The notes under the pieces: generated by a model
What the model was told of the DNA's origin: nothing
What the model saw: only the letters and a program-made list of their open reading frames with translations
The model's database searches: none
Assembly (NCBI RefSeq): GCF_003259845.1
Contig: NZ_QLMJ01000003.1
Coordinates: forward strand, 1-64,000
Source: Actinoplanes lutulentus
GTDB taxonomy: Bacteria > Actinomycetota > Actinomycetes > Mycobacteriales > Micromonosporaceae
Direction: 5' to 3'
Length of the DNA: 64,000 bases
Shown here: piece by piece, positions 26,078 through 35,236 of the stretch
Layout of the letters: each line of letters starts with the position of its first letter
Position numbering within the stretch: the stretch's first letter is position 1
Made by a program: the position numbers and the translations under genes

Positions 26078-26995
26078 TCAGAAGGTGAGAGCGGATCGCA
26101 GGGCGGACGCCACCTGGTCCGCCGCGGCCCGGGCGGCGTCGATGGTGGCCAACTTTCGGGCGAAGCCGTGATTCACACCCATGTATCGGGTGTGCACCAC
26201 CGGGACACCGGCGGCGATCAGGGCGTCCGCGTAATCCGCGCCCTCGTCACGCAACGCATCGTACTCCGCGGTGATCAGTAACGTCGGCGGCATTCCGGAC
26301 AGATCGGCCACCGCGAGCGGGGCGACGTCCGGCGAGAAGCGCAGCGCCGGGTCCGGCACGAACGTCTCCCAGGCCAGCTTCATCGACGCGCGGTCCAGGC
26401 CGTACGCGCCGACCTCGTCGTACGACTCGGCGGAGGTGAGCGGGTCGAGAGCCGGGTAGACCAGCACCTGGTAATCGAGCGGAGTGGCCGCGTCGCGCTG
26501 CCGGCGTGCGGTGACCGTGGCGAGCTGGCCGCCGGCGCTGTCCCCGCCGATTGCCAGCCGCGACGAGTCCAGGCCCAGGTCGGACCCGGACTTGCGCAGG
26601 TACGCCAGAACGGCCTCGGCGTCCTCAAGGGCGGCCGGGAAGACGTGCTCCGGCGCGAGGCGGTACCCGACGGAGACCACGGCACAGCCGGACCGCTCGG
26701 CGACCCGGCGGCAGAACCGGTCCACGGTCTCGATGCTGCCGTAACACCAGCCGCCGCCGTGCAGGTAGACCAGGACCGGCGCGCCGATCTTGGTGGCGTA
26801 CAGCCGGCAGGGCACGCCGTCGGCGTCGAAGTCGGCGACGACCGGCAGCGGCAGCGCCGGCCCGGTCTCCGCCTCGTTCGACTCCTCCATGGCGGCGCGC
26901 GCCGCGAGCAGCTGCGTGTAGGGGTCCGCGGCCAGCTCTTCGGCCGAGGGCCGCCGCCGCAGAGCCGCGGCGGCGGTGACCTGGGGGTGAAGCAT
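26078..26995 (-). CDS. alpha/beta hydrolase, hormone-sensitive lipase-type esterase
   Basis: This 305-residue esterase has the HSL-family oxyanion motif HGGGW (near residue 79), the nucleophile motif GDSAGG (Ser near residue 150), and later Asp (YDALRDEG) and His (GVNHGF) completing the triad. Such enzymes hydrolyse short acyl esters. The start is only 3 bases from the DUF1015 gene stop, so the two are likely co-transcribed. The physiological ester is unknown. Confidence 0.9.
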   Translation of the reverse strand: MLHPQVTAAAALRRRPSAEELAADPYTQLLAARAAMEESNEAETGPALPLPVVADFDADGVPCRLYATKIGAPVLVYLHGGGWCYGSIETVDRFCRRVAERSGCAVVSVGYRLAPEHVFPAALEDAEAVLAYLRKSGSDLGLDSSRLAIGGDSAGGQLATVTARRQRDAATPLDYQVLVYPALDPLTSAESYDEVGAYGLDRASMKLAWETFVPDPALRFSPDVAPLAVADLSGMPPTLLITAEYDALRDEGADYADALIAAGVPVVHTRYMGVNHGFARKLATIDAARAAADQVASALRSALTF

Positions 26996-26998
26996 CGG

Positions 26999-28195
26999 CT
27001 AGCCCAGCTGAGCGAGAACGAGACCGCCACGGGCCTTGGGGGTGAACCAGGTGCTCTTGCGCGGAAGCTTGAGCCGTTCCAGGTTCACCTCGACGAAGTC
27101 GTCGACGGTCACCGGCGCGATCAGCACGGCGAGCTCGGCGCGGCCGTTGTCGACCTCACCGCGCAGCCACTCGACCGGGTAATCGCCGCCGATGTACGCG
27201 ATCCGCTTGTCACCCGGGTCCAGGCCCAGCGCGTCACGAAGCAGCACGCGCTCGACCAAGGCGTGGTCCAGGTTCTCCACAGATGTTCCGGACTTGTCCT
27301 CAGGAAGCCCGACCGCGAACGAGCGGCCTCCCGCGTACATCTCGATCGTGCCCTTGGCGGGCAATTGCGCGACGCGCGGCAGTTCGGTGACCGTCGCGCC
27401 TGCCTCGCGCAGGCGGCCCAGCAGATCGTCGAGCGATGCGGGAAGCTCGCTGACCAGGCGGTTGTAAGGCTGGATCGCGACCGACGCGGGCGTGGTCACG
27501 ACGGCCAGGAAGCGCGGGATGCCACCGGTCTGCGCGGCGAGGCTGCGGTGGTTGCCGTCGGCGACCACCAGCTCACCGCCTCCGGCGAGAGCCAGCAGCC
27601 GGTCCTGAAGCTCGCCCGGACCGACCTGCCAGATGGCGTGGGTGCGGCCGGTCCCGTCCAGGTCGGTCGCGTCGGGCTCGCCCGCCGCATCAACCGCGTC
27701 GGCGAGGGCTGCGTGCAGCTCCTCACCCTTTCCGGTCTGGAGCAGGAGTACGGGAGACAGCAGGGTGCCGATCGCGTCAGCGAGAGCGACACGCTCACGC
27801 ACCTTCGCGATGAACACGTCCTCGTTGCGGATCACCAGGCCCGGCTCGTCGGCGTTGGTCGAGATCTGCTCGGTCTCGACCGTGCTCCACAGGCCGTAAG
27901 CGGGCGCTTCGCCCGGACCGGTGATGCGGTACAGCACCACCACGTCCTCGGCGGCGCGGTACTTCCCCTCGGCCTTCGCGCGCTCCAGGCGGACGACGGC
28001 GTCCGGGAGGGAGTCGGTGAAGGACTTGCCGAGAGACTCGGGAGCCAGGTGCGGCATCTCGACGCCCAGAGAACTGGAGGCGTTGGCCTTGATGATCTCG
28101 GTGATTTCGGCGTCGTCGGCGAACTCGTCATAATTCTGGGCCCCGGTACCGCCATTGGTGACCCAGGCCCGGCTGATCGGGTGCACGACCGTCAT
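26999..28195 (-). CDS. DUF1015-family protein
   Basis: This 398-residue soluble protein has the DUF1015 pattern: an N-terminal segment starting VVHPISRAWVTNG, a central VVADGNHRSLAAQ motif and IAYIGGDYPVEWL near the end. The HHR/NHR-type motif is the most conserved element of the family. Its biochemical role is not established; some relatives lie next to serine biosynthesis genes, which is not so here. It is the first gene of the unit with the esterase and rpiB. Confidence 0.85.
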   Translation of the reverse strand: MTVVHPISRAWVTNGGTGAQNYDEFADDAEITEIIKANASSSLGVEMPHLAPESLGKSFTDSLPDAVVRLERAKAEGKYRAAEDVVVLYRITGPGEAPAYGLWSTVETEQISTNADEPGLVIRNEDVFIAKVRERVALADAIGTLLSPVLLLQTGKGEELHAALADAVDAAGEPDATDLDGTGRTHAIWQVGPGELQDRLLALAGGGELVVADGNHRSLAAQTGGIPRFLAVVTTPASVAIQPYNRLVSELPASLDDLLGRLREAGATVTELPRVAQLPAKGTIEMYAGGRSFAVGLPEDKSGTSVENLDHALVERVLLRDALGLDPGDKRIAYIGGDYPVEWLRGEVDNGRAELAVLIAPVTVDDFVEVNLERLKLPRKSTWFTPKARGGLVLAQLG

Positions 28196-28204
28196 GGGGG
28201 CAAC

Positions 28205-28393
28205 TTACCCGGAGTGCCTGCCCAGCCCACCAACCGGCATCTGCCGGGGTGACCTGGTCGACGTCGATGCGAGAGGCGCGGTCGTGACGATCACCGGAGG
28301 CGCGATCAGGCCTGCGACATCAGGGGGCAGATCAGCCCAAACGCCACGCTGGACGCCGATCGTCGACATGGCGAACGATTCACTGTCGGGCAT
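28205..28393 (-). CDS. possible small protein (62 aa), uncertain
   Basis: This is the only plausible frame in the 300-base gap upstream of the DUF1015 gene. ATG follows GGAGGCAGGGAA on the minus strand, an acceptable ribosome-binding site. The translation has a moderately hydrophobic centre (VAGLIAPPVIVTTAPL) but no recognisable family. Overlapping frames are also open, so this could be leader sequence with no protein made. Confidence 0.3.
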   Translation of the reverse strand: MPDSESFAMSTIGVQRGVWADLPPDVAGLIAPPVIVTTAPLASTSTRSPRQMPVGGLGRHSG

Positions 28394-28496
28394 TTCCCTG
28401 CCTCCGCGATGAACGAGGTGATGTACACCTCATCCAACGACCGGGTGACGTCCGGGAGTCGAACTTTTGCCCGAACGCCACCCAATGGCAACCAAA

Positions 28497-29129
28497 TCAG
28501 TCGAAGATCGGGCCCAGGTCGCGGCTGCGCTTCAACTCGTAGAAGCCGGGCGTACCGGCGACCAGTACGACGCCGTCCCAGAGCTTGCCGGCTGCCTCAC
28601 CCTTCGGCGCCGGCGTGATGACCGGTCCGAAGAAGGCGACGGTCTCGCCCGGGTTCGGGCCCGGCGCGTGGATCACCGGGGTGCCGACGTCCGTGCCGAC
28701 CGGCTTCATGCCGGCGTTGTGGCTGGCCCGCAACGCCTCGTCGCGGCTGTCGGTGTGCGCGGCGGCGGCGAGCTCCGGGTCGAGGCCGACCTCGGTCAGC
28801 GCCTCCCGGTACAGCTTCTCGTCGTCTACCTCGTACTTCTGGAGGTGGATCCGGGTGCCGAGCGCCGTATAGAGGTCACGCAGCACCTGCGGCCCGGCGG
28901 CCTCGGCGGCGGCGATGCAGACCCGGACCGGGCCCCATCCCTTGGACAGCAGTTCCTTGTAGCGCTCCGGGAGCTCGTCGCGGCCCTCGTTCAGGACGGA
29001 CAGGCTCATCACGTTGAACCGGATGTCGAGTGGACGGACCTTCTCCACCTCCAGCAGCCAGCGGGAGGTGATCCAGGCCCACGGGCAGAGGGGGTCGAAC
29101 CACATGTCGACGGTGGCACGTTCAGTCAT
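28497..29129 (-). CDS. DsbA-family mycothiol-dependent reductase (Rv2466c-like)
   Basis: This 210-residue thioredoxin-fold protein with a helical insertion matches the Rv2466c/mycothiol-dependent nitroreductase group. The active-site segment is FDPLCPWAW (Cys15). Mycobacterial Rv2466c is remembered as having a CPWC motif. Here the second Cys is Ala18, so a monothiol mechanism with mycothiol as partner is implied. It has no signal peptide and is cytoplasmic. It is divergent from pepN (113-base gap). Confidence 0.85.
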   Translation of the reverse strand: MTERATVDMWFDPLCPWAWITSRWLLEVEKVRPLDIRFNVMSLSVLNEGRDELPERYKELLSKGWGPVRVCIAAAEAAGPQVLRDLYTALGTRIHLQKYEVDDEKLYREALTEVGLDPELAAAAHTDSRDEALRASHNAGMKPVGTDVGTPVIHAPGPNPGETVAFFGPVITPAPKGEAAGKLWDGVVLVAGTPGFYELKRSRDLGPIFD

Positions 29130-29242
29130 GAGTTCGATGATCCTCCCTTCCGGGTGACCGGTCGGGGTGAGTTCGGTCGCCGTCGACGCATAGGCTTCAA
29201 GAAACGAACAAAAGTCAGCTCGAAGCTCGAAGGAGAGTGCAC

Positions 29243-31795
29243 GTGGCCGGTGTTCACAACCTGACCCAGGTCGAGGCTGCGGAGCGTAGTCGTTTGCTCG
29301 AGGTGACCGGGTATGACATCACCCTTGACCTGACTGACGGGCACGGCAATCCCGGCTCCGACACGTTCCGGTCCACCACAGTGATCACATTCAAGTGCGC
29401 CGAGCCGGGTGCGGACACGTTCATCGAGGCCGCCGCCTCGACGATCCACTCCGCGACGCTCAACGGCGCCGCTGTCGACCTCAGTGCCTGGAACGCGGAG
29501 AAGGGCCTCGCGCTGTCCGGCCTGGCCGCCGAGAACACCCTGGTCGTCGACGGCGACTTCAAGTACTCGGCGAGCGGGCAGGGTCTGCAGCGCAGTCTCG
29601 ACCCGGTCGACTCCGAGATCTACCTCTACAGCCAGTTCGAGACCGCGGACGCGCAGCGCACCTACGCCTGCTTCGACCAGCCCGACCTGAAGAGCGTCTT
29701 CACGTGGCGTGCCACCGTGCCGGCGCACTGGAAGGTCATCTCGAACATGCCGGTCGAGTCCGAGGAGGAGACCGGCCCGGGCGCCAAGAAGATCCACTTC
29801 GCCGAGTCGCCGCGGATGAGCACGTACATCACGGCGATCTGCGCGGGGCCGTACCACGAGGTGCGTGACTCGCACGACGGCATCGAGCTCGGCGTCTTCT
29901 GCCGCGCGTCGATGGCGCAGTACCTGGACGCCGACGACCTGTTCCTCGTCACGAAGCAGGGCTTCGACTTCTTCCACGAGCAGTTCGGCGTGCGGTACCC
30001 GCTGCCGAAGTACGACCAGCTCTGGGTGCCGGACTTCAACGCCGGCGCGATGGAGAACTTCGGCTGCGTCACGCACGCCGAGGCGCACTACATCTTCCGC
30101 TCGCAGGTCACCGACTACGAGTACGAGCAGCGCGCCAACACGATCCTGCACGAGCTCGCCCACATGTGGTTCGGCGACCTGGTGACGATGCGCTGGTGGA
30201 ACGACCTCTGGCTGAACGAGTCGTTCGCCGAGTGGGCGAGCCACTGGTGCAACACCGAGGCCACCCGGTTCTCCGACGCCTGGTCGACGTTCCTGTCGAT
30301 CCGCAAGTCCTGGGGTTACCGGCAGGACCAGCTCTCGTCGACCCACCCGGTCTACTGCGAGATGCCGGACCTGGAAGCGGTCGAGGTCAACTTCGACGGC
30401 ATCACGTACGCCAAGGGCGCCAGCGTGATCAAGCAGCTGGTCGCGTACGTCGGGCTGGACCCGTTCCTCACCGGTCTGCGGGCGTACTTCGCCAAGCACG
30501 CCTGGGGCAACGCGACCTTCGACGACCTGCTTACCGAGCTGGAAGCGGCGTCCGGCCGGGAACTGCGCAAGTTCGCCGCGCAGTGGCTGGAGACCTCGCA
30601 GGTCAACACGCTGCGCCCGGTCGTCGAGGTGGACGCGGCCGGCAACTACACCAGCGTGGTGGTCAAGCAGGAAGCGCCGGTGGACTACCCGACCTTGCGT
30701 ACGCACCGGATCGGCATCGGCCTGTACGACCTCGACGGTGACCGCCTGGTGCGGCGCGAGCTGATCGAGGCGGATGTGGCCGGGGAGCGTACCGAGATCG
30801 CCGCGCTGTCCGGTGTGAAGGCGCCGGACCTGCTGCTGGTCAACGACGAGGACCTGACGTACGCGAAGCTGCGGCTGGACGAGCGTTCACTCGCCACGCT
30901 GGTGGGGCACATCGCCGGGTTCGACTCGGCGCTGCCGCGTGCGCTGTGCTGGGGCGCCGCCTGGGACATGCTGCGTGACGCCGAGCTGCCGGCTCGCGAT
31001 TACGTGGCCCTGGTCGTGGCGGGTCTGCCGGCCGAGACCGACATCAACCTCACCACGGCCACGCTGCGGCAGGCCGGCATGGCGCTGACCAGCTTCGCCG
31101 ACCCCGCGTGGAACCCGACCGGCTGGAACCTGCTGGCCGGCCTGGCGCAGACGCAGCTCGCGGCTGCCGAACCGGGCAGCGGCTGGCAGCTCACCTGGGC
31201 GCGGGCGTTCATCACCGCCGCGCGTACGCCCGAGCAGGCGGCCGTGCTGCGCGCCTGGTTCAGCGGCGAGTCCCGTCCCGAGGGCCTGGTCGTCGACACC
31301 GAGCTGCGCTGGAGCCTGCTGCAGGCCCTCGCCGCGCTCGGCGCCGCGTCCCCCGAGGAGATCGAGCAGGAGCTGGCCGGCGACCTCACGGCGAGCGGCG
31401 AGCGGGAGGCGGCGATCGCCCACGCGCTCGTGCCGACGCATGAGAACAAGGCCCGCGTGTGGGCCGAGCTCACCGGTCCGCAGCTGCCGAACTGGAAGAA
31501 CCGGTCGCTGCTGCAGGGTTTCCAGAGCACCCGGCAGGTGGCGCTCACCGAGCCGTTCGCGGCGAAGTTCTTCGAGGTGGTCGGGGACGTGTGGGCCCGC
31601 TCGGACAGCGAGCCGGCCCAGGAGTTCGCCACTCTGGCGTACCCGGCGTACCAGATCAGCGACGAGACGGTGGCGCTCACCACCGCCTGGCTTGAGCGTG
31701 ACGGTCAGCCGGCGTCGCTGCGCCGGCTGGTGGCCGAGGGCCGGGACGGCATCGAGCGGGCGCTGAAGGCCCGCGCGAAGGACCGTTCGGCCTGA
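29243..31795 (+). CDS. pepN: aminopeptidase N (M1 zinc metallopeptidase)
   Basis: This 850-residue M1-family enzyme removes N-terminal residues from peptides. The exopeptidase motif GAMEN lies near residue 268 and the zinc site HELAHMW near residue 303, with the downstream Glu in WLNESFAEW. A long helical C-terminal domain follows. GTG at 29243 is chosen over GTG at 29237, because the AAGGAG site (29230-29235) would be only one base from the latter. It ends in an intrinsic terminator. It probably completes peptide degradation downstream of proteases such as Clp. Confidence 0.93.
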   Translation: MAGVHNLTQVEAAERSRLLEVTGYDITLDLTDGHGNPGSDTFRSTTVITFKCAEPGADTFIEAAASTIHSATLNGAAVDLSAWNAEKGLALSGLAAENTLVVDGDFKYSASGQGLQRSLDPVDSEIYLYSQFETADAQRTYACFDQPDLKSVFTWRATVPAHWKVISNMPVESEEETGPGAKKIHFAESPRMSTYITAICAGPYHEVRDSHDGIELGVFCRASMAQYLDADDLFLVTKQGFDFFHEQFGVRYPLPKYDQLWVPDFNAGAMENFGCVTHAEAHYIFRSQVTDYEYEQRANTILHELAHMWFGDLVTMRWWNDLWLNESFAEWASHWCNTEATRFSDAWSTFLSIRKSWGYRQDQLSSTHPVYCEMPDLEAVEVNFDGITYAKGASVIKQLVAYVGLDPFLTGLRAYFAKHAWGNATFDDLLTELEAASGRELRKFAAQWLETSQVNTLRPVVEVDAAGNYTSVVVKQEAPVDYPTLRTHRIGIGLYDLDGDRLVRRELIEADVAGERTEIAALSGVKAPDLLLVNDEDLTYAKLRLDERSLATLVGHIAGFDSALPRALCWGAAWDMLRDAELPARDYVALVVAGLPAETDINLTTATLRQAGMALTSFADPAWNPTGWNLLAGLAQTQLAAAEPGSGWQLTWARAFITAARTPEQAAVLRAWFSGESRPEGLVVDTELRWSLLQALAALGAASPEEIEQELAGDLTASGEREAAIAHALVPTHENKARVWAELTGPQLPNWKNRSLLQGFQSTRQVALTEPFAAKFFEVVGDVWARSDSEPAQEFATLAYPAYQISDETVALTTAWLERDGQPASLRRLVAEGRDGIERALKARAKDRSA

Positions 31796-31806
31796 GTTGT
31801 CCTGAC

Positions 31807-31843
31807 AACGCCCCCGCTTCGCAAGTGCGAGGCGGGGGCGTTT
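31807..31843 (+). terminator. pepN terminator
   Basis: A 15-bp stem (31808-31822 with 31827-31841, one non-Watson-Crick pair, loop AAGT) starts 12 bases after the pepN stop and is followed by a short T run (GTTTC). It is a likely intrinsic terminator. Confidence 0.8.
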
Positions 31844-31928
31844 CACATGGCACGAGTTACGTCCCGATAACGCGCCGGAAACAACTCTGTGTGAGTAGGC
31901 TTGCACTCCCAGCGATGGAGGTGGCCCC

Positions 31929-32486
31929 GTGACGATGCTGAGCCAGGGCGCTCCGGCGCGGTGGACCGCGCCGGACGGCCGGTGGACCGAACCAGATCTG
32001 CACCTGTTCCCGCAGGACGGGCATCGGTACGAGATCGTCGACGGAAGCCTGCACGTCACCCCACCGGCCGACGACCGGCACGCCGCCGTGGTCGCCTCCC
32101 TCGTCGAGGTGCTGCGAGCGGCGGCGCCGGAGGGCTGGTGGGTGTGTGACCGGTCCGGCATCGACACCGGGTCGAGCAACCTGGTCCCCGACGTCACCGT
32201 GCTGCGGCCGCGTTCAGCCGGCCGGATCTGGGCAAACCCGGCGGACGTGGCGCTCGTGGTCGAGGTGGAGTCCGAGGAGACCCGGCGGTTCGACCGGCTG
32301 CTCAAACCCGCCGTGTACGCGGCCGCGGGCATCCCCGGGTTCTGGCGGGTGGAGCCGGGTCCGGTGCTGCGCACGTTCCTGCTGGACGGCGACGATTACC
32401 GGGCCGTGGACAGCATTGAGGGCGCCGACCACGTTCGGCTCGACGCCCCGTACCCGATCCGGGTGAAACCGTCCGGATGGATCTAG
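31929..32486 (+). CDS. Uma2-family (DUF820) putative endonuclease
   Basis: This 185-residue protein has the Uma2 fold, a PD-(D/E)XK-like nuclease core: YEIVDGSLHV, LVPDVTVLRP with the active-site Asp, ALVVEVESEETRRFDRLLKPAVYAAAG containing the E-x-E/S and Lys residues, and IPGFWRV. The GTG start has GGAGG at good spacing. Uma2 proteins are numerous in actinobacteria and cyanobacteria, and their biological role is not established. Confidence 0.85.
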   Translation: MTMLSQGAPARWTAPDGRWTEPDLHLFPQDGHRYEIVDGSLHVTPPADDRHAAVVASLVEVLRAAAPEGWWVCDRSGIDTGSSNLVPDVTVLRPRSAGRIWANPADVALVVEVESEETRRFDRLLKPAVYAAAGIPGFWRVEPGPVLRTFLLDGDDYRAVDSIEGADHVRLDAPYPIRVKPSGWI

Positions 32487-32490
32487 CTTC

Positions 32491-32886
32491 TCAGTAACGA
32501 CCCGCGTGCGAAGCAAGCTGGTCGATGCCGATCAGCAGACCGCCCGCCAGGTCGCCGCCCGCGAACGACGCGGCCATCGACAGGCCGGCCAGTTTCGCGT
32601 CGCGGTCCGAAATGCGGTGCCGCGCGTCCGAGCCGGTGACGATCTCCAGCTTGCGCTGGTTCGGCGAGACCGCGATCAGCACCGACCGCTGCGGGGTCCG
32701 GGTCTGACGGTGCAGGCCCTCCGCCGTCTCACGCGAGGGATCGCCGAGATCGCCGAGGTAGATGCTGAAGTTCAGCCCGGTCGCCTGGTCGGCGATCCGG
32801 AGCGCCTCATCGAGACGCAGCAGCTGCCGGGTCGTGAAGGGACCGTCGGCGGGCTGCTCGACCTGGGTGAGTTCACCACTTGTCAC
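32491..32886 (-). CDS. DUF5130-family protein (TPM-like)
   Basis: This 131-residue soluble protein contains FTTRQLLRLDEALRIADQATGLNFSIYLGDLG and a C-terminal AGGDLAGGLLIGIDQLASHAG, recognised as the actinobacterial DUF5130 family, related to TPM-type domains. The GTG start overlaps the end of the upstream membrane-protein gene by 14 bases, so the two are co-expressed. It is convergent with the Uma2 gene (4-base gap). Function is unknown. Confidence 0.8.
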   Translation of the reverse strand: MTSGELTQVEQPADGPFTTRQLLRLDEALRIADQATGLNFSIYLGDLGDPSRETAEGLHRQTRTPQRSVLIAVSPNQRKLEIVTGSDARHRISDRDAKLAGLSMAASFAGGDLAGGLLIGIDQLASHAGRY

Positions 32887-33157
32887 TTGCGCCTCCTGTC
32901 GGGCCGGGCCGGACCGGAGCGCCGGAGCTGTCCTCGATGACGAGCCCGTGCTTCTCTGCGGGGCCGGAGATGGCCGGCGCGGCCGTTTTCTCCGGCGCGG
33001 CGCTGAACCACATCGCCGGGAACTCGAAGGTCTGGCCCGGACGGTATCGACGGGTGGGCTTGGCTCGATCAGAGTTGCTGAAGACGAGCGTCGCCACCGT
33101 GCCGATGACCGCGGCCGGAATGATCACAAAGACCAGAACGGTGCTGATAACTGACAA
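32873..33157 (-). CDS. small single-pass membrane protein
   Basis: The most likely start is TTG at 33157 (LSVISTVLVFVIIPAAVIG), preceded by a GGGGG run. A longer in-frame extension to 33346 is basic and unlike protein. The 94-residue product has one N-terminal transmembrane segment (residues ~3-22) and a cytoplasmic or external tail rich in Pro/Ala. Its 3' end overlaps the DUF5130 gene by 14 bases, and similar pairings are common in actinobacteria. Function is unknown. Confidence 0.65.
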   Translation of the reverse strand: MSVISTVLVFVIIPAAVIGTVATLVFSNSDRAKPTRRYRPGQTFEFPAMWFSAAPEKTAAPAISGPAEKHGLVIEDSSGAPVRPGPTGGASDKW

Positions 33158-33360
33158 CTGACACGCCCCCAGGCGCCGGATGATTCGCGATTCCCGAACA
33201 ACAATCACGGTAGCGGAGCGCGACTCGTGTCGGAGCGTCGGGTCTCGAACCGGGGTCTCACGCCGTCGGGATCTACGCGGAATGTGCTCCGGGGTGCGAA
33301 AATCACCCTCACGCGCCGTCCGCGTCTTATTCGCCGCGGAGGGCAAGGAGGGGGGATTTC

Positions 33361-33846
33361 ATGCGCCTGTCCATCCCCGCCGCTGCTGCGGCGCTCATCA
33401 CCACGCTGCTTTTCGCACACACACCCGCTCAGGCCTCCGCTGCCGTCTTCGTGGAGCTCAACCCGAGTACGGTCCCGGCCGGCGACAACATCTCCCTACG
33501 CGCGTCCTGCGACGACAACCTCAAGCCGGCCACCGTCACCGCCGAGCCGATCGGCGAGGTGACCGTTCAGCCCGAGTTCGGCTTCCTCACGGCGACCGTC
33601 CGGGTGCCGGACGACACCGAGCCGGGCGATTACCCGGTGGCCCTGCGCTGCCCGGACAACGGCGGCGCCGCGACCGCCACCCTGCACGTCGTGGAAAAGG
33701 TGGAGCCGTCACGCGGACCGGCCACCGGCGGCGGTGGCACCGCACCGGGCTCCACCGCGTCGATATTCATCGGCGGCGGGCTGGCGGCGATAGTCGCCGG
33801 CCTGGTGCTCGCCGTCGTGTCCCTGCGCCGCCGCCGAATCGGCTGA
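33361..33846 (+). CDS. secreted, probably sortase-anchored surface protein
   Basis: This 161-residue protein has a Sec signal peptide (residues 1-~26, ending TPAQASA). An Ig-like beta domain has two Cys residues (50 and 97) that could form a disulfide. At the C-terminus a GPATG (119-123) is followed by a Gly-rich linker, a transmembrane segment (~134-155) and RRRR. This is the layout of a sortase sorting signal, with G in place of the first L of LPXTG. The class F sortase gene starts 7 bases downstream. RBS AAGGAGGGGGG is very strong. It is probably cell-wall anchored. Confidence 0.75.
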   Translation: MRLSIPAAAAALITTLLFAHTPAQASAAVFVELNPSTVPAGDNISLRASCDDNLKPATVTAEPIGEVTVQPEFGFLTATVRVPDDTEPGDYPVALRCPDNGGAATATLHVVEKVEPSRGPATGGGGTAPGSTASIFIGGGLAAIVAGLVLAVVSLRRRRIG

Positions 33847-33853
33847 GGCCGCC

Positions 33854-34675
33854 GTGGCGAGTCAGGACCGGGCGCCCGGCGGTTCCCGGGTGCCCGCCTC
33901 CGTGCAGCGCAAACGACCGGCTCAGGTGATCACCGCGCCTCCGCCCGGTGTGGTGACCGGACCGCTTCCGCCGACGCCGACTGTGCGGGGGCGGTCGCCC
34001 TTCCAGCTGCCCCTGCCCGGGCGCGGCCGTGGCCCTCGGCCCCGGCTGCGGCGGGGCCAACGGTCCGGGCCGATCGCGGCGATCGCGCTGGTGTTGACGT
34101 TCTTCGGGCTGTTCGCGGTCGGGCTCGGCCTCGGTTTCGCGACCGGCTTCAACGTCAGCGATCTGTTCCGGGGGTCGGACGAGCCGCCGCCCCGCGCTTT
34201 CCCGGTGCTCGACCCGAGCCGGCCGGAGCGGCTGGAGATCCCGGCTATCGAGGTGTCCGCGCCGGTTCTCGAGGTGGGCCTGGCCGACGACGGCTCGGTG
34301 GGCGTACCGCCGCTGAAACGGCACAACGAGGCGGGCTGGTTCGACGGCGGGCCGACTCCGGGTCAGTTCGGCCCGGCGCTGATCGTGGGGCATGCGGATA
34401 CGCGTACCGGACCGTCGGTCTTCCATGACCTGCACCGGGTGAAACCGGGCCAGGAGATCAGGGTGAGCCGGGCCGACGGCACGGTCGCGGTCTTCGAGGT
34501 GAACTCGGTGGAGAAATTCGACAAGGACAAGCTGCCGGTGCAGCGGGTCTACGGCGATTACAGCCGGCCGTCGCTGCGTCTGATGACCTGCGGCGGGGAT
34601 TGGCTGGGCGACTCCCGCGGCGGTTACTCCGACAACATCGTCGTCTTCGCCTCGCTGGTCGACTCCCAGTCATGA
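33854..34675 (+). CDS. class F sortase
   Basis: This 273-residue transpeptidase has a basic, Pro-rich cytoplasmic N-terminus, one transmembrane segment (~73-97) and an extracellular sortase domain. The catalytic residues fit class F: His180 (LIVGHAD), Cys246 (RLMTCGGDW) and Arg255 (GDSRGGY). The GTG start follows the upstream stop by 7 bases. Its immediate upstream partner has a C-terminal sorting-like signal and is the likely dedicated substrate. Confidence 0.88.
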   Translation: MASQDRAPGGSRVPASVQRKRPAQVITAPPPGVVTGPLPPTPTVRGRSPFQLPLPGRGRGPRPRLRRGQRSGPIAAIALVLTFFGLFAVGLGLGFATGFNVSDLFRGSDEPPPRAFPVLDPSRPERLEIPAIEVSAPVLEVGLADDGSVGVPPLKRHNEAGWFDGGPTPGQFGPALIVGHADTRTGPSVFHDLHRVKPGQEIRVSRADGTVAVFEVNSVEKFDKDKLPVQRVYGDYSRPSLRLMTCGGDWLGDSRGGYSDNIVVFASLVDSQS

Positions 34676-34690
34676 AACGAGGCCGGGCGG

Positions 34691-35236
34691 CTATGCCGCC
34701 TCGGCCTCGACAGGTGCGGACGGCATGTCCAGCCAGTCCATCCATCGAGGATCAGGGGTACGGTGCCCGAGCACCCGCCAGGCGACACCACGCGGGGCCG
34801 CGGGCAGGGAGTGCAGCCGCCACCCGAGCTCGGCCGGCGTCTTGTCACCCTTGCTGTGGTTGCACTTGGCGCAGGCTGCCACCACGTTCTCCCAAGCGTG
34901 CAGGCCACCTCGGCTGCGCGGGAAGACATGGTCGATGGTCTCGGCGGACCCCCGGCAGTACGCGCAACGGCCACCGTCGCGGGCGAAGATGGCCCGGCGG
35001 GAAAGCCCGACATGCGTCCGGTACGGCACCTTCACGTACCTCGTGAGGCGGACCACCGACGGGATCGTGAGGGTGTGGTGCGCACTGTGCAGAATGCCGT
35101 CGCCGTCGGAGACGGCCTCGGCCTTGGCGGTCAGCAGGAGGATGGTCGCTCGACGCACCGATACGACGCACAGCGGCTCGTAGGTAGCGTTCAGCACTAA
35201 CGCGGAGGAGCCAACTCTGGGTCGTATGTCAGGCAT
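34691..35236 (-). CDS. HNH endonuclease family protein
   Basis: This 181-residue protein has the beta-beta-alpha-metal HNH core CAYCRGSAETIDHVFPRSRGG, then WENVVAACAKCNHSKGDKTPAE, with a four-Cys zinc site (two CxxC pairs) and the catalytic His in DHV. The N-terminal LVLNATYEPLCVVSVRRA is typical of the widely conserved stand-alone actinobacterial HNH family. It is convergent with the sortase gene (15-base gap). Its cellular role is not known; it is present in most relatives, so a restriction role is unlikely. Confidence 0.88.
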   Translation of the reverse strand: MPDIRPRVGSSALVLNATYEPLCVVSVRRATILLLTAKAEAVSDGDGILHSAHHTLTIPSVVRLTRYVKVPYRTHVGLSRRAIFARDGGRCAYCRGSAETIDHVFPRSRGGLHAWENVVAACAKCNHSKGDKTPAELGWRLHSLPAAPRGVAWRVLGHRTPDPRWMDWLDMPSAPVEAEAA

